DNA from: Anaerolineae bacterium
Lineage (GTDB): Bacteria; Chloroflexota; Anaerolineae; Aggregatilineales; Phototrophicaceae
Reading direction: 5' to 3'
Assembly: GCA_022820665.1 (NCBI GenBank)
Contig: JAJEFB010000001.1
Span: 1-64,000 of the forward strand
DNA length: 64,000 nucleotides
Shown piece after piece: positions 43,189 to 53,545 of this stretch. A program made the translations under genes and the position numbers. The first letter of the stretch is position 1; each line of letters starts with the position of its first letter. The notes beneath the pieces were generated by a model. It ran no database searches. It saw only the letters and a list, made by a program, of their open reading frames with translations, and was not told where the DNA came from.

Positions 43189-44445
43189 ATGGCTTACGAG
43201 CGAATATCTGCGCCAGCCACCGGCGACAAGATCACATTCTCCAATGGCAGAATGAATGTTCCGGACAACCCAATTCTGCTGTTCATTGAAGGTGACGGCA
43301 TCGGTTACGACATCATGACCGCCAGCAAACGCATCTGGGACGCGGCAGTTGACAAAGCATACAGCGGCAGCAAAGCCGTCTCCTGGATGGAAGTCTACGC
43401 TGGCGAGAAAGCGGCCGGTGTCTACGACGGGGATTACATGCCGGAAGAGACCTTCGATGCTTTTCGCGAATACAAGATCGGTATCAAGGGGCCTTTGACG
43501 ACGCCCGTCGGAGGTGGTTTTCGCAGTCTGAACGTCACCTTGCGCCAAGTGCTTGACCTCTATAGTTGTGTACGCCCGGTGCGTTGGTTCAGTGGCGTAC
43601 CCAGTCCCTTGAGGCATCCGGAAGACGTCGATGTGGTCATCTTTCGCGAGAATACCGAAGATACCTACGCGGGTATCGAATACGAATCCGGCTCCGAGGA
43701 GAACAAGAAATTAGCGGACTTTCTCAAGAACGAATTGGGCGCCACGAACTTTTTCCCTGACGCCGGCTTGGGCATTAAGCCGATCAGTCCCTTCGGCAGC
43801 AAACGCTTGATACGCGCCGCCATACAATACGCCATCGAGCGCCGCCGCAGCAGCGTGACCCTGGTTCACAAAGGCAATATCCAGAAGTTCACGGAAGGCG
43901 CGTTTCAAAAGTGGGGCTACGAACTGGCGCGCGAGGAATTCCCGCAAGAAACAATCTCCTGGGACGAAGTCGCCGACAAACACGATGGGCAGGTGCCCGA
44001 CGGCAAGATTTTGATCCAAGACACAATCGCCGATATCATGTTCCAGAAGATGCTCTTGCGCCCCCGCGAGCACGATGTCATCGCCACGACCAATCTCAAC
44101 GGCGACTACCTCAGTGACGCGCTTGCGGCCGAGGTCGGCGGCGTCGGCATCGCTCCCGGCGCCAATATCGGCGACGAGATCGCCCTGTTCGAAGCCACCC
44201 ACGGGACCGCGCCCAAATACACCAACAAAGATATGGTCAATCCGGGTTCGCTGCTCTTCAGCGGCGTAATGATGTTGGAACATCTGAACTGGTTTGAGGC
44301 GGCCGAGTTGATAACCAAAGCCTACGAGAAGACGATCGAACAGCGCTGCGTCACGTATGATTTCGCGCGCCAAATGGAGAATGCCACCAAGGTTGCCACC
44401 AGCGAATTCGCCACCCGCATCATCGAGAATATGGATATCGTCTAA
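43189..44445 (+). CDS. icd: isocitrate dehydrogenase [NADP]
   Basis: A 418-residue ICDH of the E. coli (subfamily I) type: [96 protein letters not shown] and ATHGTAPKY. The phosphate-binding Ser is present in the RSLN segment. It oxidises isocitrate to 2-oxoglutarate in the TCA cycle. A ribosome-binding site AAGGAG precedes the ATG at 43189. Single-gene unit with its own promoter dyad. Confidence 0.96.
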   Translation: MAYERISAPATGDKITFSNGRMNVPDNPILLFIEGDGIGYDIMTASKRIWDAAVDKAYSGSKAVSWMEVYAGEKAAGVYDGDYMPEETFDAFREYKIGIKGPLTTPVGGGFRSLNVTLRQVLDLYSCVRPVRWFSGVPSPLRHPEDVDVVIFRENTEDTYAGIEYESGSEENKKLADFLKNELGATNFFPDAGLGIKPISPFGSKRLIRAAIQYAIERRRSSVTLVHKGNIQKFTEGAFQKWGYELAREEFPQETISWDEVADKHDGQVPDGKILIQDTIADIMFQKMLLRPREHDVIATTNLNGDYLSDALAAEVGGVGIAPGANIGDEIALFEATHGTAPKYTNKDMVNPGSLLFSGVMMLEHLNWFEAAELITKAYEKTIEQRCVTYDFARQMENATKVATSEFATRIIENMDIV

Positions 44446-44460
44446 TCTGACCGCTGTCGA

Positions 44461-44484
44461 GGGTGGCGCGAATCCTCGCCGCCC
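44461..44484. terminator. weak hairpin after icd
   Basis: Arms GGGTGGCG and CGCCGCCC (one mismatch) with an 8-nt loop. No T tract follows, but it lies 16 nt after the icd stop in a convergent gap. A second GC-rich hairpin follows at about 44535-44567, reaching the oppF stop. Confidence 0.3.
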
Positions 44485-44564
44485 TTGACTTGCTTTGGCT
44501 GCTACGTCAGTTCGGAGGACCAGCGATCTTCCTAAAAGCGGCGCCGCCTCGGCGGGCGCTGCGC

Positions 44565-45587
44565 TTAGTTCGTCCCTTGCGGAGCGCCCGCCAAGCTCAA
44601 TTCCTCCGCGAAATGACAAGACGTCCATTGTCCCGGGGACACTTCGCGCAAGACCGGTTCTTCGTCGCGGCAGATCGCCTCTGCATAGCGGCAGCGCGGG
44701 TGGAAATAGCAGCCTGAGGGCGGGTTGGCCGGATTGGCGATTTCGCCAGGCAGAATGATGCGTTCCTTCTCGACATCAGGATCCGGGGTCGGCACAGCGG
44801 ACAGCAAGGCTTCGGTATAGGGATGTTTCGGGAAGAAAAACAATTGGTCCCGTTTGGCAACCTCGACTATCTTGCCCACGTACATCACCGCCACTCTGTC
44901 TGATATGTGCTCGACAACGCTCAGGTCGTGAGCGATAAACAGATAGGACAGCCCAAATTCTCGCTGTAAATCCTGCAGCAAATTGAGTATCTGCGCTTGT
45001 GTCGAAACATCAAGCGCGGAAACCGGCTCGTCCGCAACAATAAGACGGGGATTGGTCGCGAGCGCCCTGGCCACGCCGATGCGCTGACGCTGTCCGCCAC
45101 TGAATGCGTGCGGATAGCGCCGTAGGTGCTTGGCCTCGAGGCCGACAACCTCCATCAGATAAGCCACGCGATCTTCGAGTTCTTTGCCCTTTGCCAAATT
45201 TGCCAGCTTAAGGGGTTCGCCGACGATATCCAGAATAGTCCAGCGCGGATCCAGCGAATAGAAAGGATCCTGGAAGATCATATTGGCTTGCGGTCGGACG
45301 ACGCGCAATTCTCTGTCGCTCAATTGCGCCATGTCGACGGTCCGATCCTCAGCGATCTGAAACTGAATGGAACCTTGCGTCGGTTTGAGCGCGCGCAAGA
45401 TGCAGCGGCCAACTGTCGTCTTCCCGGAACCGGACTCGCCTACCAGTCCCAGCGTCTCGCCGGGAGCGATCTCCAAACTAACATCGTCCACCGCCTTGAC
45501 TTGACCGACAACGCGTCGGAGGAAGCCCTTTTCTACTGGGAAGTATTTCTTCAGTCCCTCCACCTTTAAGATGGGCTGCGCGTTCAT
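44565..45587 (-). CDS. oppF: oligopeptide-type ABC transporter ATPase (OppF/DppF)
   Basis: A 340-residue ATPase: Walker [17 protein letters not shown]-loop [14 protein letters not shown], signature [15 protein letters not shown], Walker [14 protein letters not shown]-loop [10 protein letters not shown]. The C-terminal oligo_HPY domain has [14 protein letters not shown] with cysteines that bind an iron-sulfur cluster in related transporters. Overlaps oppD by 4 nt (ATGA). Last gene of the oppB-oppC-GH2-oppD-oppF operon. Substrate is probably an oligosaccharide (see the GH2 gene at 46639). Confidence 0.92.
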   Translation of the reverse strand: MNAQPILKVEGLKKYFPVEKGFLRRVVGQVKAVDDVSLEIAPGETLGLVGESGSGKTTVGRCILRALKPTQGSIQFQIAEDRTVDMAQLSDRELRVVRPQANMIFQDPFYSLDPRWTILDIVGEPLKLANLAKGKELEDRVAYLMEVVGLEAKHLRRYPHAFSGGQRQRIGVARALATNPRLIVADEPVSALDVSTQAQILNLLQDLQREFGLSYLFIAHDLSVVEHISDRVAVMYVGKIVEVAKRDQLFFFPKHPYTEALLSAVPTPDPDVEKERIILPGEIANPANPPSGCYFHPRCRYAEAICRDEEPVLREVSPGQWTSCHFAEELSLAGAPQGTN

Positions 45588-46642
45588 AGGACGGCTTCCT
45601 GTCGCTCGTCATGCAGAAAACAGCGCGCGAAGTGATTGTCTTCGATCTCCACCAGCGCCGGCATGGCAACATTGCACGATCCGTCTATGCGATCCGGACA
45701 GCGCGCGTAAAAGCCGCAGGCAATGGGTAAATCTATTGGCGTCGGCACGGTCCCTTCAATCGTCTGCAAGCGAGACCTGCGCTGCCCAATCCGAGGCGTC
45801 GACGCCAACAAACGGCGCGTATAGGGATGCAGCGGGTTATGAAAGATGTCTCGCACTGAACCATGCTCGACGATCTGTCCCAAATACATCACCGCCACTT
45901 TGTCGCAAATCTCCGCGATGATTCCCAAATCGTGCGTAATGTAGAGGACCGCCATATTGAATTGCGCCTGCGATTGCGCGATCAAATCGAGTATCTGCGC
46001 TTGTACTGTAACATCCAGCGCGGTGGTAGGTTCATCGGCGATTAGCAGCCGCGGCCGGCAGGAAAGCGCCATGGCGATCATGACTCGCTGGCGCATGCCG
46101 CCTGAAAAATGGTGCGGATATTCCTCCATGCGCTGCACGGGATTGGGGATCCCGACCAGATCAAGCATCTCCAACGCGATCTCATAAGCTTCGCGCTTGT
46201 TGCGCGTGACATGCAACCTCACCGCTTCCATCAGTTGATTCCCGATACTGTGGATTGGCGACAAGCTGGACATCGGCTCCTGGAAGACCATCGCGATCTC
46301 ATTGCCGCGAATTGCGCGGATCTCCGAACCTGACTCGTCGAGCTGAGCCAGATCTGTTTTGCCGCCCAGCTCGCCGAAAAAATTGATGCTGCCGCCGACA
46401 ATTTGTCCGGGCTTTGGAACCAGGCGCATCAATGATTGCGCAGTCACGGTCTTGCCACAGCCGCTTTCCCCGATAAGACCGAACATCTGCTGCTCGGCGA
46501 TTGTGAAGCTCACGCGATCGACCGCTTTAAGCCTGCCTTCGTCGACATGAAAGTGCACGCTCAAGTTGTCCACTTCGATTATCGATTGCGCCTGCTTCCG
46601 CGCGTCTGCTGAGCCGTCCATTAAAAGTTCATCCCGCATCAT
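45584..46642 (-). CDS. oppD: oligopeptide-type ABC transporter ATPase (OppD/DppD)
   Basis: A 352-residue ATPase: Walker [17 protein letters not shown]-loop [12 protein letters not shown], signature [15 protein letters not shown], Walker [14 protein letters not shown]-loop YITHDLGII, and a C-terminal oligo_HPY domain with [10 protein letters not shown]. The ATG at 46642 overlaps the GH2 stop by 4 nt (ATGA), so glycosidase and transporter ATPase are translationally coupled. It pairs with OppF as a heterodimer on the OppBC permease. Confidence 0.92.
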   Translation of the reverse strand: MMRDELLMDGSADARKQAQSIIEVDNLSVHFHVDEGRLKAVDRVSFTIAEQQMFGLIGESGCGKTVTAQSLMRLVPKPGQIVGGSINFFGELGGKTDLAQLDESGSEIRAIRGNEIAMVFQEPMSSLSPIHSIGNQLMEAVRLHVTRNKREAYEIALEMLDLVGIPNPVQRMEEYPHHFSGGMRQRVMIAMALSCRPRLLIADEPTTALDVTVQAQILDLIAQSQAQFNMAVLYITHDLGIIAEICDKVAVMYLGQIVEHGSVRDIFHNPLHPYTRRLLASTPRIGQRRSRLQTIEGTVPTPIDLPIACGFYARCPDRIDGSCNVAMPALVEIEDNHFARCFLHDERQEAVL

Positions 46643-49182
46643 CCCGTTTCATCCGCGTTCCAAGCAGCGACCCGCACACCAGCCTGGTGACTTGTTAAGA
46701 TTCTTCGCTCTTCCCCGGGGTCGAGCCAAAAGTAGCTGTCTTCGCAACTGAATTCGTCGGAGCATTCGGGACAGACAAAGTGGACGCCGACCGCGGGCTT
46801 GCCTCCCGCATTGGCGACAGTCAAATAGCCGTCATCGTCTCGTCCTAGACTAAGCTGAGTCCGCGGCAAGTCGAACAGGCACCCTTGAATGGAGACGTAA
46901 TTCAGCCAATAAAAGACACGATCCCGCAGTACGCCATCCGTAGAAATCTCGGCGACGATGAACAAGGGGCGATTCCAGGTCTGGTCCGCATCCAGGCTGA
47001 AATCAAAGATGCGATGGACAGGACCGCTTGCGGCAATCCCTGCCTGCGCCTGTTGTTGCAGCAATTGCAAATCACTGCCGAAGGCGCGCGCCCGTACCTT
47101 CCAGTCCGTCGAGGCAAGTTCGCCTCTGTCGTCCAACAAGAAAACCGGGAAGCTCACGGGCACGCCAACGAATGACAATCTGTTGAACAAAACGCAGGCG
47201 TGCAGCGGACGGTAAGCCTGACGCAAAATGTGATAGGCAATCTTGGGCACGCCGTACCAGTCTACCGTCGCCCAGGAAGCCGCGGGATTGTTGTCGGTCA
47301 GCTTGTAATAGCAGACGCCGGTCGCTTCCGGCCAGCGCGTTCGCGCCAGCTCGAGCGTATGCCGCATGCCGGTCGCTTGCGCCATTTGCATGCCGAGGAT
47401 ATATTTCTTAAGCGAGTCGTTCGCTACGAATTCAGCGACGTACTGCGACATAATCGCCTGCTCGGCTTTAAGATTAAAGACCGGCATGTGATGGGTGAAA
47501 CCACTGTCGCTCGCCGGTGGCCAGACCCCCAGTTCGTCGGCGGGCAAATAGCGTTCAACGCTCTCGTAATTGGGCGCCGACGCCAGCCCAAATTCGCCGA
47601 TGAAAGGCGCGGAAAGCGTGAGATTGTAGGAGAGCGGCTGGCGCTGCCAAAAGACGTGGTAGCTGTGAATGCTGCCGCCCCAAGGTTCGCCGCGGTGGAA
47701 TGCGCGCGTGCCGTCAAGTTCGTAACTTACCCTGCCCATCATGTCGATCGCCTCGCCAAAGGGCTCGCCCGATTCGTTGCCCCCGCCCCACATCACCAGC
47801 GAAGGATGATTGCGCAGGCGAATGGTATTGTGGCGCGCGGTTTCTTCCAGGATTTCATAGGGCTGAATGCGGTGGCTGTTCCAGGCGGTGGGCCACTCTT
47901 GCAAAATCATTACGCCGCAGCGGTCCGCCACATCATAAAACTCCTCCGTTTCCGGCATGCCGCTGCCCCAGGCGCGCAGCAACTGCATGTGCGAGTCGCG
48001 CGCCAAATGCAAGAAACGCTCGTAACGATCGCGATCAAAACGCAGCAAGGCGTCCAGCGTGCACCAATTTGCGCCTTTGACGAAAATCGGCTTTCCGTTG
48101 ACGACGAAGGTCCAATTGTACAGTTCCGGATCGGGTCCGTCGGGCAGCGGGGCCATTTCAATTGTGCGGATGCCGAAGATGAAGTCCGCGCGGTCAAGCG
48201 CCTCCCCCGCCGAGTCAAAGGTCAGCCTCATACGGTATAGATTGGGCTGGCCATAATCGACGGGCCACCACTGTCTCGCTTCCGGGATCTTCATCTCGAG
48301 CAGAACGGATTGCGTACTTTCGGCAGCTTCGACCCGGTAGTTGAATTGGTAGGCATTTCCTTCGAAGTTTTCCGGTTCAATCGTACCCTTTAGACTGCCG
48401 GATAAGCTGGCGCCGCTGCTTTTCAGCGTGGTGTGAAGCCGGACGACGCCGGCGCCGGCGTCCATCGTCGCGACAAAAGGATCTTCAATGGATACTTCGG
48501 GCTGCTCTCGCAGCGTTACCGGACGCCATATTCCCAGCGTGGGCAAATCGATGTAATGCCAGCCGTAAATGTTGTTGATGACAGCCGTATCCAGCCAACC
48601 GACATTCATCCCAAGGAAAAAATTGTTGGGTTCGCCGGCGCTGATGCGAACCGGCACAGGATCAAGCCGTACGACGATCGTGTTTTCGCCCTCAGCAAGA
48701 CAAGAGGAAACGTCAAAGTTCAACTCGGCAAACATCCCTTTGTGATCGCCCAGCTTCTCGCCATTCAACCAGACCGAGCATGAATCACAGATCCCGCCAA
48801 AGACAAGCCGCGCCTTGGCAACTTCCGCGGGCCGCTCGAAGCGGCGCATGAGCCACCAGGTCTTGAAACTCTCTTTCTTGGCGATCTCGTCATTCCTGCC
48901 GACGTAGGGATCCGGTATCCTGCCAGCCGCGAGCAAAGCGGTATGCACGCTGCCGGGCACATGGGCGGGGATGGCATCATTCCAAAGTCCCGAAAGTCGT
49001 CCCTCCTCCGCACCGCCTTCCGCCATCAGCCACTCGCCATCGAGAGACAGGCGCAAGGGACCATTTGCATCCCTGAAGCTGCCGGGTGACAACTCTACAA
49101 ACTCGGCCTCGCCGCTGACTGGAGACGGAGCAGGTCCGAATGATTCGCGGTCAATCTGGTCTAGGCTTTTCAATTCACCCAT
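46639..49182 (-). CDS. GH2 beta-mannosidase-like glycosidase embedded in the transporter operon
   Basis: An 847-residue cytoplasmic GH2 protein. It has a sugar-binding jelly roll (about 40-225, with FKTWWLMRRFERP and VWLNGEKLGDHKGMF), two Ig-like domains, and a TIM barrel (about 365-700). The acid/base Glu is in WGGGNESG (E470) and the nucleophile in FIGEFGLAS (E530). The spelling resembles beta-mannosidases and plant endo-beta-mannosidase. No signal peptide, so it acts on imported sugar. The ATG at 49182 with AGGAGC upstream is chosen; the open frame to 49677 is the shadow of oppC. It lies between oppC and oppD and overlaps oppD by 4 nt. Confidence 0.88.
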   Translation of the reverse strand: MGELKSLDQIDRESFGPAPSPVSGEAEFVELSPGSFRDANGPLRLSLDGEWLMAEGGAEEGRLSGLWNDAIPAHVPGSVHTALLAAGRIPDPYVGRNDEIAKKESFKTWWLMRRFERPAEVAKARLVFGGICDSCSVWLNGEKLGDHKGMFAELNFDVSSCLAEGENTIVVRLDPVPVRISAGEPNNFFLGMNVGWLDTAVINNIYGWHYIDLPTLGIWRPVTLREQPEVSIEDPFVATMDAGAGVVRLHTTLKSSGASLSGSLKGTIEPENFEGNAYQFNYRVEAAESTQSVLLEMKIPEARQWWPVDYGQPNLYRMRLTFDSAGEALDRADFIFGIRTIEMAPLPDGPDPELYNWTFVVNGKPIFVKGANWCTLDALLRFDRDRYERFLHLARDSHMQLLRAWGSGMPETEEFYDVADRCGVMILQEWPTAWNSHRIQPYEILEETARHNTIRLRNHPSLVMWGGGNESGEPFGEAIDMMGRVSYELDGTRAFHRGEPWGGSIHSYHVFWQRQPLSYNLTLSAPFIGEFGLASAPNYESVERYLPADELGVWPPASDSGFTHHMPVFNLKAEQAIMSQYVAEFVANDSLKKYILGMQMAQATGMRHTLELARTRWPEATGVCYYKLTDNNPAASWATVDWYGVPKIAYHILRQAYRPLHACVLFNRLSFVGVPVSFPVFLLDDRGELASTDWKVRARAFGSDLQLLQQQAQAGIAASGPVHRIFDFSLDADQTWNRPLFIVAEISTDGVLRDRVFYWLNYVSIQGCLFDLPRTQLSLGRDDDGYLTVANAGGKPAVGVHFVCPECSDEFSCEDSYFWLDPGEERRILTSHQAGVRVAAWNADETG

Positions 49183-49202
49183 TGCTTGCTCCTGGATCGG
49201 TT

Positions 49203-50345
49203 TCAAAGCGAGTAGGGATCGGCCGCGTCCCGCAAGCCATCGCCGACAAAATTGAACATCAAGATCGTTACGATGATGAAGACGCCGGGAATGAGCTTCC
49301 AGGGCTGGTGCACCAGCGCCCCGAAATTCATCGTATCTTGCAGCAGCACGCCCCAGCTGACGCCCGGCTCCTGCATGCCAATACCGATGAAGCTCAATGC
49401 CGTTTCGCCAAGAATCATGCCGGGAATCGCCAGCGTCAAAGTCACAATCAGGTGACTGGCGAAATTCGGCAGCAAATGGCGCGTGATAATATACAGGTCG
49501 GAGCCGCCCGCCAGCCTGGACGCGACAACGAAATCCAGATCTCGCAGCGAAAGCAGCTTGCCGCGCACGACGCGGGCCAAGCCCGTCCAGCCCACAATCG
49601 ACAATACGATCGTGATTGCAAAATACGTATGCGCCACGGGCCATTGCCTGGGGATGGCGGCCGAAAGCACCATCCAAAGCGGCAAGGTCGGAATAGCAAT
49701 GAGCAAGTCGATGATGCGTTGGATGACTTCGTCAACGATGCCGCCAAGATAGCCGGAGATGCCGCCGATGAGACAGCCGAATATAAAGCTGATGGCGACG
49801 CCGCCCAAGCCGACAAAGAGCGAAACCAGCGCCCCGATGACCGTGCGCGAGAACAAATCGCGACTCACCGAATCGGTGCCGAAGAGCGTGATATTGGCGC
49901 CCTCGTCGACGCCGAAAAGGTGCAGATCAAGCTTGAACAAACCCAGTATCTCGTAGGTTTCGCCGCGAACGAAGAAGTGAATGGGGTACTTCTTGTCTTC
50001 CTCTTCGGTGTATATCTCGCGAAATGTCTTGGGATGGAAGCTGCGTTTGCGCGCGTAAACGTATGGCTGAAACCTGTTTTCTCCCACCCCAAAGTGGATG
50101 ACGCTCGGCGGCGCGTCCTTGAAACCCTTCAGGCGCGAATCGGGCCGGTAAGGCGCGACGAAATCAGAGAATATCGCCATCATGTACAACGCGAATAGCA
50201 CCGGCAAGCCCAGCCGAGCCAGCCGATGCCGCCAGAAACGACGCCAGATTAGCTTCCCGCGCGACATATACTCGACTGAGTCGTCCCCGTTTTCGCGGGA
50301 TAAGAGTTCTGGCGCTAGCGCCGTGGTTTTTTCCGGTCCTTCCAT
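49203..50345 (-). CDS. oppC: oligopeptide-type ABC transporter permease (OppC)
   Basis: A 380-residue permease with an N-terminal helix (about 45-65), a long extracytoplasmic insert of about 100 residues (70-165), then five helices including the EAA-loop region (GWTGLARVVRGKLLSLRDLDFVVASRLAG). The C-terminal SFIGIGMQEPGVSWGVLLQD is diagnostic of the OppC/DppC family. The insert is longer than in typical DppC. It forms the membrane channel with OppB. Operon position second. Confidence 0.92.
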   Translation of the reverse strand: MEGPEKTTALAPELLSRENGDDSVEYMSRGKLIWRRFWRHRLARLGLPVLFALYMMAIFSDFVAPYRPDSRLKGFKDAPPSVIHFGVGENRFQPYVYARKRSFHPKTFREIYTEEEDKKYPIHFFVRGETYEILGLFKLDLHLFGVDEGANITLFGTDSVSRDLFSRTVIGALVSLFVGLGGVAISFIFGCLIGGISGYLGGIVDEVIQRIIDLLIAIPTLPLWMVLSAAIPRQWPVAHTYFAITIVLSIVGWTGLARVVRGKLLSLRDLDFVVASRLAGGSDLYIITRHLLPNFASHLIVTLTLAIPGMILGETALSFIGIGMQEPGVSWGVLLQDTMNFGALVHQPWKLIPGVFIIVTILMFNFVGDGLRDAADPYSL

Positions 50346-50388
50346 CCCTTAACTCAATACCCTTCTTTGCCATTCGGCACACAAAGCC

Positions 50389-51393
50389 TCAGTCATAACG
50401 AATCCTCGGATCAAGCCAAACCAGCGCAATATCGGAAATCAGTGTGCCAATTAATGTCAATGTACTGAGGATCATAATGATGCTGCCAGCCAGATACATG
50501 TCCTGCCGCAGGACAGCCGTCAGCAGCACCGGTCCGATAGTCTGCAAGTTGAGGATAATGGACACCAGGGCTTCCCCGCCGACCATCGCCGGCAGCAGCC
50601 AGCCGATCGTGCTGAATATGGGATTGAAGGCGATACGCACCGGGTATTTCCAAAGGAGCCGCCTTTCGCTCAAGCCCTTCGCCCGCGCCGTGACCACATA
50701 CTGTTTGTTCAATTCATCGAGCAAATTGGCGCGCATCACGCGGATCAAGCCCGCCGTTCCCGCGGTGGCAAGCACCAGCACCGGCACCCAGACATTCTTC
50801 AACATGTCGATTATCTTGGCGATGGACCAAGGCGCGTGGCGGAATTCCAGAGAAAACAAGCCTGTGACGGCATGACCGGTCTGCGCGAAGACGATCCACA
50901 TGATGATGATTGCGAATAGGAAATTGGGGATAGCCAAGCCGATAAAGCCGATGAAGATCGACAGATAATCCATGAGAGAATACTGATGCGTCGCCGAATA
51001 AATGCCGATAGGGATGGCGATTGCCCAAACGACTATCGTCGAGACGATGGAAATGATCATCGTCGCCGGCAGCCGTTCCATAATGATGTCCGAAACCGGC
51101 TTGTTGTCGTAGCTGCTGCCGTAGGAGCCGAAGGAACGCCCCAGATCGCCATTGACGATGAAGTTGCGCATCCAGCGGAAGTATTGTGTGGTCAGCGGTT
51201 GGCCCAAGCCGTAACGCTGTTCTAGGCGCGCAATCTCGGCTTCGTCAACGACCAGACCTTGGCTTTCCAGTCTTAAAACATAGCTGCTCAGGTAGTCGCC
51301 GGGGGGGAGCTGGATAATGATGAAAGAGATCATCGACAACAAGACCAGCATAGGAATAAGAATAAAAATCCGGCGCGCAATGATGTAAAGCAT
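50389..51393 (-). CDS. oppB: oligopeptide-type ABC transporter permease (OppB)
   Basis: A 334-residue permease with six helices: the N-terminal anchor IIARRIFILIPMLVLLSMISFIII, a soluble loop with LEQRYGLGQPLTTQYFRWM, the EAA-like VMRANLLDELNKQYVVTARAKGLSERRLLWKYPVRIAFNPI and a C-terminal GEALVSIILN motif. First gene of the operon, with GGGGGAAATAA directly before the ATG at 51393. Divergent from the binding-protein gene; the 181-bp intergenic region serves both. Confidence 0.92.
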   Translation of the reverse strand: MLYIIARRIFILIPMLVLLSMISFIIIQLPPGDYLSSYVLRLESQGLVVDEAEIARLEQRYGLGQPLTTQYFRWMRNFIVNGDLGRSFGSYGSSYDNKPVSDIIMERLPATMIISIVSTIVVWAIAIPIGIYSATHQYSLMDYLSIFIGFIGLAIPNFLFAIIIMWIVFAQTGHAVTGLFSLEFRHAPWSIAKIIDMLKNVWVPVLVLATAGTAGLIRVMRANLLDELNKQYVVTARAKGLSERRLLWKYPVRIAFNPIFSTIGWLLPAMVGGEALVSIILNLQTIGPVLLTAVLRQDMYLAGSIIMILSTLTLIGTLISDIALVWLDPRIRYD

Positions 51394-51458
51394 TTATTTC
51401 CCCCGGCCGATGGCGCCGATTATTCCCCGGATTCAGTACCATCGCGCCGTTGAGTAAT

Positions 51459-51487
51459 TTGACTTACAGCGACTCATTAAGGATAAT
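51459..51487 (+). promoter_or_regulatory. promoter of the binding-protein gene
   Basis: TTGACT (51459-51464), 17-bp spacer, GATAAT (51482-51487), a near-consensus promoter. The start is near 51494, giving an 80-nt leader and an AAAGGAG site (51562-51568). A small inverted repeat GCAAA...TTTGC (51502-51517) lies just after the start and could be a repressor site. Confidence 0.65.
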
Positions 51488-51574
51488 AGCACACATGACC
51501 TGCAAAGGCACATTTGCGGGCTGATTGCAACGTCCATTTCGGAGTGAGCAGAGTTTCTGTTAAAGGAGAATCAG

Positions 51575-53452
51575 ATGTCATTACCATTTCGCAAAATAGT
51601 ACTTTTGTTGATTGTGTCCACATTCATCATTGGTCCGGGCGCGCTTTCCAGCATGGCGCAAGACTGTATGTACAACGAAGCGCCTATGCTGGCGGAGATG
51701 GTCGCCGCCGGCGACTTGCCGGGCGTTTGCGATCGACTGCCGGATAACCCGCTGGTTCTCTCCAGTGGCGTCCTGCTGCCCGAGTCATTCGTCGTGCCGG
51801 AAATTGGCGTTTACGGTGGCGAGCTCCTGATGACCTGGCAAAACAACGTGGTCATGAAAGAAACGCTTTTTAATACACAGAACCGCGATGACAACACGCT
51901 CGCGCCAAATGTCATTGAAGAGTTCACCATCAGCGACGATGCCAGCGAATACACCTTCAAGCTGCGGACCGGCCACAAATGGTCCGATGGCGCGCCTGTC
52001 ACAACTGAGGACGTGCGCTTCGCCTACGAAGACGTAATCAGCAATGAGGAACTGCGTCCCTCGGTGCCGACCTACCTGCGGAGTGGCAACGTGCCCGACG
52101 GCGCGCCGGCAACGCTCGAGATCGTGGACGATACCACCTTCAAGTTCGTTTTCGACGGACCCTATCCTGGTTTTGCCGCCAGTTTGGTGAGCCTGGGTAC
52201 TGGCTACCTCGACATCATCAAGCCCAAACACTTCCTGGCTCAATACCATACCGAATATGGCGATGCCGATGAAATCGCCGCCGCGGTCGAAGCGGACGGC
52301 CTCGCCGGCTGGTTTGAACTCTTCAACCAGAAAGATGTGAGCGGCTGGTCGGAGAACAGCCTGGCCGCCATCGGCTTCCCACAATTGGGACCCTGGGTCC
52401 GCGTCGAAGGTCCGGAAGAAGAAGTGGTCACCCAGCGCAATCCCTATTACTTCGCCGTCGACGCCGATGGCAATCAACTGCCCTATCTCGATGGACGCCG
52501 CGCGGTTATCAACCAGTGGGGCATCATGGAAACCGCTGAATTGATGATGTTCGCCGGCGACGTCCACTACTTCTGGACGACCAGTCTGGCGAACTTGCCG
52601 CTTTTCATCGAAAACGAGGAGAATGGCAACTACACCACCCACGTCTATCCCAATAAAGACTCGCGCATGTTCCACATCAATCTCACCTTTGATGACCCGA
52701 CATGGCGCGAAGTCACCTGGGACAAACGCTTCCGCAATGCGGTTATGCTGGCGATTGACAGCGAAGATCTGATCAACGCCATCTACTTCGGCCAAGCCAG
52801 CCTGCCCACGATCGCGCCCAGCGATTACGATGTCGACGCCGCTAACGCCCTGCTTGACGAGATGGGCATGACGGAACGCGATGACGATGGCAATCGCCTG
52901 TCGCCAAGCGGCCAGCCCTTCTCGATCATGATCGAAGTTGGCGCCGGCGGCGGCGATTATTCCGACCCCGCGCCCTTCTTCGTGGATTACCTGAGCGATG
53001 TCGGCATCAACGCCGACTTCCGCAATATCGATAGCGCCTTGCTCGGCGAACGCCGCGCCTCAAACGAGATGCAAGCCGGCATCAATTGGAATACGGCGCC
53101 GCTCTTCGCCGCGCACACTTTCCCGGATTACATTCCGAACCACAATTGGGGACCCCTATGGGGACAATGGTACGGCGATAATGAAATGGGAGAAGCGCCG
53201 CCGGATTGGATCATGGAACTATACGCTATCCATGAAGATCTGGTGAGCCACCCGCCCGGCAGCGAGGGCTTCATCGCCGCCTCCGCCGCCCGCGATGCCT
53301 GGCTCTATGACAACGTGCCCTTCTTCACCCATGTCGAGAATCCGGGTATTGTTCACATGTGGTCAAATTGCATCGGCAACGTGCCCGATGGTCCCTTCCA
53401 TCACGGATCCTGGTCCAGCCACAAGTTGATTTACATGGTGCCAGACTGCTAG
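51575..53452 (+). CDS. family-5 solute-binding protein of the ABC transporter
   Basis: A 625-residue SBP_bac_5 protein. A signal peptide (about 1-28, ending near AQDC) precedes the two-lobe binding fold: LAPNVIEEFTISDDASEYTFKLRTGHKWSDGAPVTTEDVRFAYED (family signature, about 105-150), the lobe connection near 300, PNKDSRMFHINLTFDDPTWR and NAVMLAIDSEDLINAIYFG. In other thermophiles and Chloroflexota such proteins, annotated as peptide binders, bind beta-mannan or cello-oligosaccharides. The coupled glycosidase here supports a glycan ligand. Aromatic residues (many Trp) are plentiful in the C-terminal lobe. Expressed divergently from oppB. Confidence 0.9.
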   Translation: MSLPFRKIVLLLIVSTFIIGPGALSSMAQDCMYNEAPMLAEMVAAGDLPGVCDRLPDNPLVLSSGVLLPESFVVPEIGVYGGELLMTWQNNVVMKETLFNTQNRDDNTLAPNVIEEFTISDDASEYTFKLRTGHKWSDGAPVTTEDVRFAYEDVISNEELRPSVPTYLRSGNVPDGAPATLEIVDDTTFKFVFDGPYPGFAASLVSLGTGYLDIIKPKHFLAQYHTEYGDADEIAAAVEADGLAGWFELFNQKDVSGWSENSLAAIGFPQLGPWVRVEGPEEEVVTQRNPYYFAVDADGNQLPYLDGRRAVINQWGIMETAELMMFAGDVHYFWTTSLANLPLFIENEENGNYTTHVYPNKDSRMFHINLTFDDPTWREVTWDKRFRNAVMLAIDSEDLINAIYFGQASLPTIAPSDYDVDAANALLDEMGMTERDDDGNRLSPSGQPFSIMIEVGAGGGDYSDPAPFFVDYLSDVGINADFRNIDSALLGERRASNEMQAGINWNTAPLFAAHTFPDYIPNHNWGPLWGQWYGDNEMGEAPPDWIMELYAIHEDLVSHPPGSEGFIAASAARDAWLYDNVPFFTHVENPGIVHMWSNCIGNVPDGPFHHGSWSSHKLIYMVPDC

Positions 53453-53472
53453 CAGCGCGCTGCAGCCAAGCC

Positions 53473-53514
53473 AAACAAGAGGAGGGCTGGGATTCCCCAG
53501 CCCTCCTCTTGTTT
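53473..53514. terminator. strong bidirectional terminator
   Basis: A 19-bp perfect stem (arms 53473-53491 and 53496-53514, four-base loop ATTC) with AAAC/GTTT ends lies between the convergent binding-protein and GH2 genes. The plus side ends in CTTGTTT and the minus side mirrors it, so it should stop transcription from both sides. Confidence 0.85.
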
Positions 53515-53545
53515 GACAAACCCCTGCTCATGCAAAACAGCCCGG

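Noticed and set aside
43711..44628. 305-residue frame on the minus strand
   Set aside because: Antisense to icd, which is a full-length, motif-complete gene.
47200..48240. 346-residue frame on the plus strand
   Set aside because: It lies opposite the GH2 gene with both catalytic Glu present; composition is rich in Arg and typical of an antisense frame.
49183..49677. N-terminal extension of the GH2 frame to 1012 residues
   Set aside because: This stretch is the other-frame reading of oppC. The GH2 homology and a ribosome-binding site start at 49182.
51785..52795. 336-residue frame on the minus strand
   Set aside because: Antisense to the binding protein; no domain and no ribosome-binding site.
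53515..53545. possible repeat with the region near 22840 (ACAAACCCCTGCTCATGC vs ATAAACCCACCTGCTCATGC)
   Set aside because: A short similarity without further shared blocks; kept out of the repeat family.
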